A stretch of DNA of 64,000 nucleotides from Anas platyrhynchos (lineage: Eukaryota > Chordata > Aves > Anseriformes > Anatidae), in assembly GCF_047663525.1 (NCBI RefSeq), contig NC_092589.1, positions 103,662,001 through 103,726,000 of the forward strand, given 5' to 3'. Below, in pieces: positions 49,801 to 63,400 of this stretch. Position 1 is the stretch's first letter. Each line of letters starts with the position of its first letter. Both the position numbers and the translations under genes were made by a program. Under the pieces are notes generated by a model that was not told the DNA's origin, made no database searches, and was given only the letters and a program-made list of their open reading frames with translations.

Positions 49801-52800
49801 GCTGCCTTGACCAAGAAATCTTGTACTAACTTTTCTTTCCTACCTTCTTTTTTTCCTCTTTCATTATTTCTCTTTCTTCCCACTTAGAGAGAAATATAAC
49901 TTGACTCACTGACTGAAGCTGAAGTAACTCTAAATGAGAAGAAACTATGGTTCCCCAAACCAGTAAATTGCTCTTCTCACCATTAGAGAAAGCAGCGGAT
50001 CTCTTAAAGTGTCCAGACCTAGGCAGATCATGTGCCCTGGTAATATTTGTTAACCATATACAAGTTACTGTCTTGTTTTTGGTCTAGCTGGGAAATGTGT
50101 AACCTGCAAAATTCGGGTCAACAAGCTAATGCATCCAATGGGCCTTCTGACCTTCAAATCCAGGAAGCCACTTTCCTATTTTATATGCAGACATACCACA
50201 ATAAAAATAGATATTTTTGAAACTTTTTTTTTCCTCCTAAAATGTCAGGAGAACGTGGGAAGAGGGCAATAATGTGTTTTTGTCATATTTGCTAATTTTC
50301 AAGCAAAACTTGAGGCAAAGCAGCAAGTAGGAGGGGAAGGTTAAAAAAAGTGTGGAGAATGTGCAGGAACGGAGGAGGGAACCTCCTTTTGGTGGCATAA
50401 TGGTTATTTGAACAGCATGCTGGATGGCTCTAGAATGCTATAATGCGTATATACACACAGATGAATATATAAAAGCTCGTTGAAATAAGCTTCTTGTTGC
50501 CTGAGCTCTCAGGTTGTTCCTTTAGCTACTGATGTTTTTTTTCCTTTTTTCCAGAAGTATGGTAGAAAGTTTTTCCATATCACATCTGTCTCTAAGTGGA
50601 AAACAGTGTGGAAGATAAGAATATTGCAGAAATTAAATGCTCATTTTTCAGAAATTCCAAATGTTAACCTACATCTTGATAATTGCAACTATTTTTAAAC
50701 AACATATTGTTTAATACTGTTTTGATTATGAAATTAAGAATATCACAATCATGTGTTTGACTATAAATTAATTCCCCAAAGCTGCTTTAAAATCATCCTT
50801 TATTATCTTTTTTTTTTTTTAAGTTTAAAATTTACTTACTCTGAGCATATAGAGTAACATTTGGGTAAATCTGAAAATGGGAAATAGCTTGAAGTGGAAC
50901 TAGAACTGAATTCTGAATTCCTCCTCTTCTCTTGCATCTCATCATCTTTATTAAAATGCTCTGCCTACGGTCCATTTTTGCTCAAAGTAGTAGGCTTGTC
51001 TGTGTATGTGTATGTTGTCCTGGTACTGTTTCTTGGAATGCTTTGCTAAATGTGTGAAAATGTGACTTATTTCGTACACTATGAAGCCTGTGAATCTGTT
51101 GCTGGATGCAGTCTGTGATACTTCAGAGTACGTTTTCATGAAGTTCTGATCATGAGGACTTAAGCTATGTGAGGGGTCATAACATGTATTTTCTACCTTC
51201 AGGTTTAAAAGTGCATTGTATTAAGCATTTGTCTCATACCAGTTTGAAACTAATCCCATCCCATATACTTATTGAGCCAGAAAGAGTTAAGAGGTGAATT
51301 TCTGCCTTCTCTAAGACCACTTGTGCCACCGCACGCTTTTAAAAGCTCATTGACAGAACAGAGCTGTTAGTTCCGGTTTTATACAGTCAATCTAAATAAA
51401 GTCTGACCCTTATTTTTGTTTTTCAGGCTTGTCTAACTCTACCTTGAGCCAAATTCCTAGACTGGTTGGTGCTTTCTCATGGGATCCCTGTGACTGACAA
51501 AGGAGAGCTTGTTGTGGTAGGCGTTTGCATTTAACTGTCTTGACAACACTTGGCCTGGGCACAGACAGATGCAGTTTCCAATGCAGCCACTCTTTCATAG
51601 GCCTCTTAAGCCAACAAGAGCTGGAAAAAAGCTCCTGAGAGAGGGGTTTTTGGAGTCTCTGGAATTACTGATGTGTTCCCCCATAAAATATCAAAACCAT
51701 GTAGCCCAAACTTCTACAGAGGACAGAATTTGTCAAAGTTAGTTTTTAGTTATAGAGCTCTAGAATAAAATGACCTTGTTTGTTTACAAAATTAAATGTA
51801 GGAAAAACAAACAAACAAAAAGCTTCATTCCTATTTACCTTCTAGAGAAATGCATGGCATAAAGAGAAACTTGTTTTGGTGCAGTTCTACAGTTGTCCTC
51901 ATAGTATAGTTTTACCGTACTACTTTAAATAGTCTCATTAGGTTTTTATTTTTATATTGAGCTCTATAGCAGAGCCTTATTTGCTTTCATATGTGTTCCT
52001 TGATTTATTAGCTTAGTGTTCCACAATAATACCCTTTCAATTTTAATGAACAGTAATACTCTAAATAAGGAAACGGGGTAATAAAAAAGTGATTCTCTTT
52101 TAGAGATGGCTACAAATCTATATGTACTGATATCATGGCAAACTGTTGATTTATTTGATAAATGCATTTCCAATCAATGAAAAAAAGATGTAGCACACAT
52201 GCTTATCTTGCCTACTAGAAGGCAATAAAAATTCTATTTCAATAATGAGTGTCCATTTTTTTTCTGATAGTGGATTGGAAAAAAATCATCTTGTAAATAT
52301 CACCAGTGCCATAAGTGCTGCATTATGCTTACCCTAGTATGTTGCTATATGTGGAAATTAATGACACTTTTAGATTCTTCTTTTCCCTGAACTGGTAGTT
52401 AGCTATTAGTAACTTTCCATTTTCCTTAGCAATGCCACTTTTGCTTGCATGTATCTTTTGAAAATAGTATTTAACAGCCATATACTTACAGACTGGCAGA
52501 CTTTCTTCTTTTTTTCCTTTGAAACTCATGTTCTTGGCTTAATCCTCAAACTGTAATAATGTTCTTGCATGACTTTTTCTGAGCACAAGAAGAACCTAGT
52601 GTGAAGAAAACATAACCATTTCCTCATTGGCTTGAGTTTAGCTATTGAGTTTTTATATAACAAGCTGAGTGTTCAGCTTGAGTAACATGTTTTAGTTTGA
52701 AGAAATGCTGTTTAAATGTAAAGCTTGCTGAAATATTTCACCTGGTGTTTTTTCCAGCTCACTTTTTTAGTACTAACTGAAAAAAAAGCTTTTTTTGTTT

Positions 52801-54312
52801 ACCTTTTTACTAGCAGAAAAACAAAACAGGAAAAAAAATTAATTTGAAACTAGAATGTATTATTGTTTTCTGTACCTCTTGCTTAAAAAGGGGGAAAAAA
52901 AAAGTTGAAATCAAACAATTCTACTACTTCATTGCTTGGTATTTTAAAGATTTAAAACTTAAATGCAGAGAATTGGGATTAATTTCTTGTTTTCCCCTGA
53001 AGTTTGGACTGTAGATCATGTAACTTCATAAACTTTCATCTCACAAGTAATCACTATTTCTGTTCCCCCTGCTTCTTTTGGAAGGCAGTAATAGAAGCAT
53101 CTGGTGCATCTCTACCACTCTAGAAACTTTCTTCATATTTTTATAATAAATGTATAATAACAAGTTTATACGTGTAAGTTCTTGTGGTCAATGATGAGTT
53201 TTAGGTTGGATAATTCCTTTCCTACTTTGTTATGCAGGTAGACCATGTCTCTTCTTGATCCCCGCATGCTAAGCTAAATAAGCTAAACTCCCGTGTCTCC
53301 TTCCTTGAGATCAGCTCTCCATCCTTCTCCTGTGAGAGTTCCAATATTTCATACATGCTGGTCTGCCTATGCATTCATTCCACATCACATTCTTATAAGC
53401 AGTTCAGTTTGTTCTGTTTATTTAATTTTCAGCTGAGGTCTTTCTAAAGACCCTTACAGCTCTCCAGGCATCTTACTGCCTTTTCTGAAATATAAGGGGC
53501 AAATTTTCTTGAAGTACTCTCAAGATCTGTGTCCAATCTCTTGGAAAAAGCATGCAGAAAAGGGCTATTACTAATATTTTAAAGGAGTAGAAACTACATT
53601 TTCGTGTCATTGTTCTACCAAATGTGAAACAACTGAACTTCAGCAATCTCCTTTGGGCTTCTGTGATCGTTCTGAGCAGCTCAGATCCATTGTGTTTTTC
53701 CATAGCTGAAGTGTGATTTGATTTTGCATCTTTCTGCTCCCTGCCAACCCTGTTTGCACGGAAATGGCTCTGAAGGATTACTGAAATGGAGCATATTCTG
53801 GCAGAAGTCTGTATTGGAAAATATTTGTGGCATACGGATGATCATGAGGTATTTGTGTAATGAACAAGAACATACCATACATAGTTCAAGCTATTAATAT
53901 GAAGCAGAGGAGTGCTGCCATCTGATTTTTCTTGTCTAGCAGGCAAAAGCTCACTGCTCTGTCAGTATGATAGTAAATGTATCGACAGAACCCACTGATC
54001 TTCTCTAAGTATTGATCTTCCTCCCTAGACATCTAGAGAAAAGCTGTGTATTTTGTCTTTGGAGATGCTTTCATAGATGGAGCTTTGTAGCTTGCTTCTG
54101 CTCATTAGTGGGGGGGTTGAGAAGGGAACAGATGGGGAAAATTAGTTTGCCAGTAAAAGGCAAAAGTCTTCCCTAATGATCTGGTGTTGGCTTGAAATTG
54201 TGGAGCTTTCTTATGCAGTTGTTTATTTCTGTCTCATTGTCTATAGCCTTAAAATAGTTGTTTCATTTTACTGTGGAAGGAAGCAATCGCAATATTTTTG
54301 CCTTTGCCTCAG

Positions 54313-54416
54313 ATCATAGAATCATAGAATATCCTGAGTTGGAAGGGACCCTTAAAGATCATCAAGTCCAACTCTTGACACCGCACAGGTCTACCCACAA
54401 GTTCAGACCATGTGAC
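54313..54416 (-). mobile_element. CR1 LINE 3' end, minus orientation
   Basis: Repeated ATCATAGA is followed by 'GAGTTGGAAGGGACCCTTAA' and 'GATCATCAAGTCCAACTCTT', the reverse complement of a CR1 3' end. Only about 100 bp are kept. Confidence 0.93.
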
Positions 54417-55050
54417 GTCACAGCAAAGATAAGATTTCCTCACTAGTTGTCTGCACCCCTTGTGGTATCTGAGATCTCTGTGCTGAGTGTACCATCATTT
54501 ATTGGTGGGTGCAAAGTGTGGATGACTCAGCTCCAGTGACACATGCATAATTTGCATTATTATTATTATTATTTGCATCTTGTAGCCAAGCGGTGTATTT
54601 GGGTACTGCTGAATCCAGCTTGGAAATGTTGATAGGTAAAACAAAAGTTAGTGAAGATGTGACTGTAAAATGTCCACAGAAGCTAAGTATTGGCTTTTCA
54701 GCCTGTGACAGGAAGAAAGAACTGCACTGCAGAGGTGACAAACCCATTCTGTGGCAACAGCCACAAGGGTGTCTGAATTACAGTTCATGAAACAGGATGT
54801 AAAAGAAAATCTTTTTTTTTTTTTTTTTGGCCTTAGTCCACAGAAAATCTCTTCTGATAGCAAAGAAAGGTTTGAAAGTGAGAAATGACTTATTTTGGTA
54901 TGCAAAATTTTAGAAAGTATCTTATATCAGATCATTTTAGAGCTATCTGTGTTTCTTTGTTTGCCTGGTTGTTTATATGTACAGGTTTGCGGTTCGTGCA
55001 AAGTGACAAGGAATAGTCCTAACCAGGCCAGGAGCTTACTCTTCAAAATT

Positions 55051-55079
55051 TAAAAACAAACAAACAAACAAACAAACAC
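55051..55079. repeat. (AAAC)n microsatellite
   Basis: About seven AAAC units after an AAAATTTAAAA stretch. Confidence 0.9.
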
Positions 55080-57367
55080 ACTCTTAGTTCTTATTGTCAC
55101 TATTGCCACAGAAGAACTTAGCATCCTCTTGAAATCAGTAGCTGTAGGTTGCATCTCTGAGATTTTCTTTCAAATACTGGAGGTTTTTCCCCTTTTTTTG
55201 TTGCTGTTTTTTGAAAATACAGCATTGGTTTATAGATGATGCAGATTGAGTAAGTTGTTTTGGGGATTCTACTGCATGCTTATAACTAAATTGGAGGGTT
55301 TTTTCTCCTTTTGCATTTTGTAGAACTGAAATCTGGCTGAAATGCTTGCTTTTGAACAGATGCTGTGTATGTGTGAAATTGTCTCTCTGAATAGTTTGTT
55401 CCAGGTACGTGTAAATGGCCACTTCTCTATTAAGATTGGATTGGAAGAGTTGGTGGAGTCGGGAATTGACCACTTTTTTCCCCTAGTAGTGAATGAGAAG
55501 GGAGTAGGGGGCACTGACTGCTACAGACACATAAAGCAATCAGGAAAGCAGTAGGATTCCAATACTTAAATGTGCTGGAATGTACTGGCAGTGCATGAAG
55601 TGGAGAAAGAGGCACAAGTCAAGACACTTGTCTGTTGTTGTGTATTTTGACCTTCATAGGGAAGAGTTAAGCAACCACTGCATACCAGTCCTTGTAGCAA
55701 TTGACTGCCTTATGCAGAAGGGTCTTGTTGCTCATAACAAAGTCAGTTCCTGAGCTTTCATAAGCAGAACTACCATTTTTTTTCTCCTTTTAAATGAGAT
55801 TCACTACAGCTGTGCTTGGGAAACTTTTTTGCCTCTTCCTAGATTCGGGGGTTACTCTAGGTCATCTAACTTTCTCTTACCATTTTTTTGTTCACTGCTA
55901 ATGTATTGATACCATCTTTTTCCAAGTAAAACCAGTTCAAAAGCCCTCTGTGTTTTCTCTCAGCGTTATTGAATTTTCCTCCCATCCTGAATAGCTAGAA
56001 ATTTTCTTCCTTCCTTTATGTTCAGTTGTGGTTTGCTTTTTGCATAACTCCATCCAGTTTCACTTTGCTACAGAATTTGAAGGTTGGGTTGAAACAGTCC
56101 CACAGGGTAAGAACTGCCCAGTAGGAAAGAACCTGCCAAAGGGCTTCTGCATCTCAGAGAGAAAGGATCTGTCAGCTTCATCCCTTTCCTTTGCCACTAA
56201 GGTAAAAGGCTGATTTACAGCTTGCCGAATAACTTTTATATTATTCAGTGGTCCTTTTAATGTCTCTATCTAATTGAGGTGTTGGTTTCCAGTTCTATAA
56301 AGGCTGGAATCGAAGGCAGAGGAAGCAGGAGGTTGGTGTCTGGGTCTGTCACAGGAGCAAGCTGAGCTGTGCAAGAGAAGGAGCTTTCTCTGGGTCTGTG
56401 GAAGTAACTTGTCCATGAACTTGGAGCCCTCTCAAACCTCAACACTTGCTGTTCCAAACAGAGTACTCACTTTTCAACCATACTTGCTTGAAACAAAACA
56501 CAAAGCCAATCTCCCCAAAACAAAAATTTCATTTTGAGTATTAGTAGAGAAGGCAGGAGAGTACAAATTGTCTGTGATACAGGATGATTATATTCCCTTA
56601 GGTACTACATACCACTTTGCCTGCTTTCTCCATCTGCTAAGCCTCTAAATGCTGCTGGTGTTCCAGCATCCCACGCCTTCTGCTTATTTCATGTCATTAG
56701 CAGGTATTGGTGCAGTCTCCATCAACACAGCTCTTCTAACCATAGATTTGAATCAAGTCCAATTTGTTTCTGTGGCCAAATGTTGTGACCAGTGACTGGG
56801 GGGAAAGGTCTCTGCCCTTCAACCTGAATTCTGGTTTCACCACACTCTAGTACCCTTATTTTGCATCCATATTTTTAATGTATTATGATATATATATATA
56901 TTTTTTTTTTTTAAATTATGTCATCGTTATCTAGCATTTTATAAATGGCTAGTTAATTCCATTCATTTGATAACTGCCACTCATTCAGAAACTGCACGTG
57001 GTCAGTTTATGCTTTAAATGCCTTTTATATCTTGTTTTTTGGAAGTCTCCTGGTCTGCATATCCTCCTCTCTTCATTGTTATCTTCTGTAAGGTTTTGCT
57101 AGCAGGGTTTAGAATTTTTTTTATTGTTGTTCTTGTAGAGTACAGATTAGACTACAAATATGCCTGTAGTTAATCAGTTCTGACCTAGTTGCTTTGACAG
57201 TCACATTCTCAGACAACCCATTAATTCAACTGCATGACATTAGCTATTAGACTTCAGGTGTTTAAAGCTTATGTAGCATTCCCTTGGCTTACAGCTGTAG
57301 TAGTAAGTTTGTTGCAAACACCTGTATGCTCTCTATTTAGAGCAGTGCTTGATATGGATGAAAGGAG

Positions 57368-57402
57368 TTTCCCATCTTCTCTAGGTTTCCCATCTTCTCT
57401 AG
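57368..57402. repeat. 18-bp tandem duplication
   Basis: TTTCCCATCTTCTCTAGG is followed at once by an identical copy that lacks only the last G. The identity points to a recent duplication. Confidence 0.9.
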
Positions 57403-60400
57403 TGCTGTGGTCTTCCTATGTTGGTCTGCTCAGGTCTTCATGCTTGAAGGAGTTCTGAAACCCTCCGAGCACCTCTCTGAGATATGATGCTCTTGCTCCC
57501 ATTTGTGCTGACTGCTGTAAGGGAGATACACTGCCTTTCTCTCCCTTCACTTTTGAGACAAATAATTGTTCCAGCTCTTTTGGAGAAGCAGCAGCCAGGC
57601 CAGGTACTCTATTCCTCCCTCATAACTTGTTTTTAAAATAGCACTGTGTTGCTCTTGAATCTGTTTAATTGATTTCCTGCTGGAAAGAAGCTAAAGGGCT
57701 ATCTTCCCCAGTTAAATGGGGGCAAAATACTGCATTAGTAGTCAATGAAGGTCAACCAGGAATTTCATAAAAATAAATATATGATACCTTTGAGACAGTT
57801 GTTCTTTTCACAAAATATAAAAATAGGAATTCAAAGACATTTTAGTGTTCAGTTCCTTGCTTCTAACAGCTTTTTTCCTTCCTCTCTAGTTTTAATATGG
57901 ACAAACAATTTAATCCTAAAATCATGTAGAGCTTTTAACTTCTAGCCAAGTACTTATTGTCCTTTGTAGGAGGGGGTGGGTGGGAAGAAGACAAAAACCT
58001 AGAGAATAATTTCAAGCCTGTGACAAAGCTTACTCATTTAATAAGCTATCTTTAGGAACATTAATAACCATATTTTTAAATGAAATTTCTATTATTGGCC
58101 TCCTAGATTGCTCTCTCTTGGTTGACTTTATTGTACCTAGCAATCAGATTGAATTTGCTACTAGGAATATCTAAAAACAAACCACAAAAGCTAATTTTAA
58201 ACAGTGGGTTGCAACTCGTGTTGTTTGGTTTAGAACCTCTGGAGCAATTCCTCTCCAAATGCTTCTATTTTAAACTTGGTATGTCAGACAAATGTGGCTG
58301 CTCTTTCACCATCTCCTTAACATAAAACGCGATGGTGACCATTAAAGTAAATAGGAAAAAGCAACAATTACAGAACTTACCAAAAAAGATTTGTTTCTTA
58401 GTACAGTGGATTTACTTTAAATAGGGGATTATGTCTTGAGCTGGGTGGGTGGCGTGTGACTGTGTGCATACCATGGTACTCAGCTTGGACCATAGTGAAC
58501 GACCTCATCTGTGATCTTCCCAGAATCTGAAAAGAGGGCAGGCTTCTGGGTTTTTTCTCCTGTTTGGTTTGGGAAAGCATGAGTTGAACTTGGAAAGCTT
58601 CCTACTATCTAAAATGCTCAACACGTGGCATCTGGAAAGCGTAGAATATCTTTAAATACCACTTTTGAATTCAGCTTTTTTTTTTCCAGTGAAACTTCGC
58701 TGTACTAAGTTTTTTACTGTATTTTTAATATTAAGATACTGTGTTTGACATGATCACTTACCTTTTTTATGCTGCATACAAAAGGAAAAACTACAAGAGT
58801 AAAACTGCTCAGACAACTCCGGTTTCAAAGATGTTTTCTGATACCCAAATGGATCTAGAAAAAAACACTTGTGATTTAAATTCAACTACTCATCCATTTT
58901 TTGAGGTGGGGAATACAGTATCAAGGGTATTAATTAATTGAATTGTTTCATAACTTTAGATTGTTTTTAACTTTGGAAACCTGTGGTCCATCGTAGCATG
59001 CACTGTGCAAACACAATAAAAAATAAAATATTTTTTCCCACAGAGGAGTGTACAGTTTGAGCATGATAATGACTATTCTGGCTATCCTGCAGTGTGGAGA
59101 GAGCCGACCTAATGTTAAGGTAGCTTGATTCCTGTTAGTAAACTGTTTGTCAGAGTGCAGAGCAACCATCTATCAGTTAAAATCCTTTTTAGAAGGGTAT
59201 CTTTCAGGCATAACTTACGTTCAGGGTAAGAGGCTTGAGGTGGATGTTTTATGTAGGGAAAGGAATATCTAAAGAGCTATTAGCTGTTACTGGGTGGTGT
59301 TTTCATGCAACAAAATTCTGTGACCTTTCAGATAATGAACTGATCGCTTGGATGTGTAGGAGGAGCTCATTTTTTATAAAGTGGCTTAGGGAATGTATTT
59401 TCTTATGGATATCAATGCTTTAAATATCAATGTTTCTTCTTTATCTGAATTAAAGAAGTTAACAGAATTAAGTCATTAAAAAAACAACACAATATCAAAA
59501 GTCTCCTAAAAAAAGCTCTTCATCTGTTTGGCTGGTTTTAAAGCTCTTGTTTATAACCCCGTAGAATGATAAACAAAAACAAACAAACAAAAAAAAAGCT
59601 GCCCTAGAAATATTTTTTCCTTCTTGTCAGAATAAATCTTATGAAATTTCCCTTGCTTTATGCTGCATGCCAGATCTCTCTAAGAATAAGTACGTTTTGT
59701 ATCACTGCACCCTGAGTACACTCTAGTAGTAAGCAGGTAAGCACTGCAACTTATAAGAAGGCTGCAGCAAGGGTGACATTTTGGTGCTCTTCTTGCCCAG
59801 AACCATGAGCTGGTAGAGGTCATGGATCCAGTAAAATGCACCTGGCATGCACAGAGCCACAACCCAACACTGCTGTTGTGAATATGCAGTGTGTGATACA
59901 CGTAACACACCAGAACTGAGTATCACAGGGTGGGTTAGGTTGAAAGTATATGTTTCAGAGTGTGTGTGAATTTGGAGAAGGGGCTGATACGTTCTAGAAG
60001 AGCTAACAGACATCACAAAACACTTGCAGGTAATTTCCATCTTTTGAGTAGGCTGTAATCTTCACTAAATATCAAGCCTACAGTATAGTGAGTACTCTGC
60101 TCACATTAGGTGTTTTCATATGTATTAATTGTAACCTGAGATGTTCCCATGTGAGCAGATGAATTACATGGTATGTGGATACTGGAAGGGACTGGCTGCA
60201 GTCCCTTCAGCTTTCCTTTTCCAACAATGCAGTCACGTGTAAGGCAACGTACCTTTTTTCTTTTTTCTTTAACTGCAATTCAAATTAATTATGTGATTCA
60301 GATTGGTTATGCTGACATATCAGAAAAGTCCAACACCTATTTTTTTAAGAGCTGTGCTCAACCTTACAAAAACATGGAAAAAAACACAATAGCATTCCTC

Positions 60401-63400
60401 TACACATGTTCTATAACTCAAAGGTTTGTTGTAATTCATCAGTGCTTCTTGTCTAGACAAATCTAGCTTGGGGGGCCCTGAAGAGAACACTTCTGCTGTG
60501 GTGAAACTGCAGTCTTTCATTTCTTTCTGTATGTTTTTGGCTGTCCCAGTATGTCACTAGTTTGATCTCCTGGCCTTTCTGCTTCTGCTGTAGCAGATGT
60601 TATACGTAGTTTCTGCTCCATGCAAATGGGGTGCTATAGTGCTTCTGATGTCTGCAGCAAACAGGTGCATGTGTTATGCTGTAAAAATTGTTAAATGTGG
60701 GGAAGAGGGAAATGGGTGGGGTGGGGGAGAACTCAACCAAGCAGCAAAGCAGGAAGAATTACTACATAACAGCAATATTACTGTGTAGGAGTAGATCTGG
60801 GGCTGGTGTTGTGAGGTTGATGCATTGCTCCTCTGAAAAGCCAGCAAATGCCGGTTCTAATTCTGCAGAGGGAGTAGAGAATGGAAAATGTCTTATAGGC
60901 GGCTAGTGAACTGCTCATCCAACCCACAAGCCTACATGATGTGATAGGTACTAGCTGACACATGTGCCTGCAATATAAGTAAACTGAGCTGCTCAGTTCT
61001 GCAGCAAGTTTGGGGCAGAAGGGGTTACCGATAGCTTTGTATTCAAGTAATGTTCTAGTAATCACTAGTTCATGTTTTTTTGTGTGTGTGTAGCTCACAC
61101 TGGTTATAGGAATTTCATCTTGATTGTGTGTGTTGAAGATCTTCCACAGCCTGTACTAAATGACTTGACTATCAGTAAGAAGGTAAGAGATTACCACATT
61201 AAATATCTGCCCTTAATCAGTGTTATTGCATAATAAGGATCTATCTATAGGTTCTATAGCTGTGCTGTCAGGGGCAATGTGAGTGACAGGTCTGTGTCCA
61301 CCCGTGTGCAGGCTGAGTGTTACGTCGGGACGTGATTAGGAGAAATGAGTTGAAGATGCAGTTCTGTAATGTGCAAATGTGATATTAAGCGGACACAATC
61401 TCTCTCTGAAGGCCTTCAAAATTGCCTACTTAAACAATGAAAGGCAAGCTGTGTAGGCAATTATTTTTGAAAACCTCCTTCCTCAGGTGCCAACAATGAA
61501 GTGACTGTCTTAGACTGAGTCTCATCCTCCTCACGCTTAAGCCTGGTATGTTACACTGACATGGTAAAAGTCACGTATGCCATAACATCCAGTTCAAATC
61601 CACTGCATTCTGTATTATCTGATGACTGAAAGTACAGTTCTGGGACAATGTGATATGGTACAGTGGAAGCTGTTAGATCTACAAAGAAGCTGTCCAACTT
61701 CTAGCTATGGTTGGTGCTTTTAGATGTGGTTTTGAAAAAAGTAATTTTCCAGATAGCATTAAGTAATTATTGCATGGAATGTTTCCATGAAGATTTCCTC
61801 TTTCTATAAAGAATCATTCTCTTTTCTTGTATTTCAGCCATGTTTTCATATTAGCTCCATTGACCGTACGTGCTCTGTTGGGTCTTCTGCCACTTACTAT
61901 TAGTAGAAGTGAGCTCTTCACAATCTGGGAAAACTCCCCGCTAATCTCTAAGGGGCAGAACTGAGTCATGAGTCTGGGAACTTGCTGTCAGCACTGGGAG
62001 CTCTGGAAATGCTGTATCTTATAAATATCTAACTGGAACTTGGTTATTATTCAGTCAGGGGGGAAAAAAAAAAGATAGCTGTAGGTAAGTTAACCAGACT
62101 CCGTTCCACTCTGAATGCGGTTTTCAGCTACAGGCTTATCTGCTTTAAAGCACAGTTGTAGCGTATGTGGGGATGGTACTTTGTATGTGTTATCTTACAG
62201 CAAGGATGTGAGCAGTTGTTAAAACCCAAGTTCCACTGTTAATATACAAGTGACAGACAATAAGAGTGTTTTCAGTGTTCTTTTTTTCATTCCCAAGTAA
62301 TTTGTTTCTTCATCTGAGACTTGTGCAGCACTGGGCAGTGCACCAAGCATGCATTTTGTCATAGTTACAAGAAAGAAGACAATTCTGATTTTCTGTTTTT
62401 GGTGGAGACAAGAGAATTGCTCAGCCAGTCTCACTGAGTGTCTCAACTAGGGCTCCACTCCCCTTGCTCATATTTGCATTTTCCCAGTAATTTCACACAT
62501 CTTTAAATGTGGTTTCTAGCTTGAAGTTTCCAAGGCTTTTCTCTTCCCTTCCCTTCCATCCCCCGCCAACTGAGGAAAAAACCCACAGAGCTCAAGCTTG
62601 GTTTGATTTGGGCTTTGTGTAAACATAGCTGTTACTTTTCTAGGGGAGTCAACTGTGGAGAAGAAAATCCTTGTGGTATGTTAAAGTTTCAAACTACTTC
62701 TTGCTGATTTATTGTTATTGTGGAGACAGCTCAAAGAAAGCACTAATTCATCAGTTCCTTGTAAGCAGAGGAGGGAAAGAATAGGAGGAAGTGAAAAAAG
62801 AGGTGGAGGGGGAAAGAGTTGGGGGGAACAGAAAAATGAAAACATGGGAAAATGCTAGGGGTGGGAGGGAAGGCAAAGAGAAGCGGATGGCTTTGACTGG
62901 GTGGTTTATGAGTTTCTGGAAAATAATAAAATGAGATGTAACCCTAGAAAGCAGTAGAATAGTCTGTACTCTTGTTATTACTGTTGCCTTCACAAGCTAT
63001 AAAATAATTCAGATTTCTCACTGCCAGTTAGTGTCCTAAGGATTTTGCAATTGTGAGTTGCATGCCTAGGTTGCAATTGCTTTTGGTTAGAACTAGTCTT
63101 TTTTTCATCTTACCTCACTTCTAGACCTCTTGGAGGTGAAGTCTCATTGGTTTGCCCCAGACTCCTTTCATTTTGGGTGATTTCAGCCCAGCAACAGGGT
63201 GATTTCAGCCTGTGGGTGAGAATTGTCCTAAGATTTGAAGTATTTTAAATGCAGGTGTCTACTGGGTTGCCTTCAGCTAGTAGTATAGTTGTAGCCAGTA
63301 CAGCCAGCAGCACTGCTAACATAAGTCAGCACAGACAGAAGTAGGCACCCACAGCCCGTGCCTATAATGGGAGCTTAGATAGCTGGAAAACATACTGATA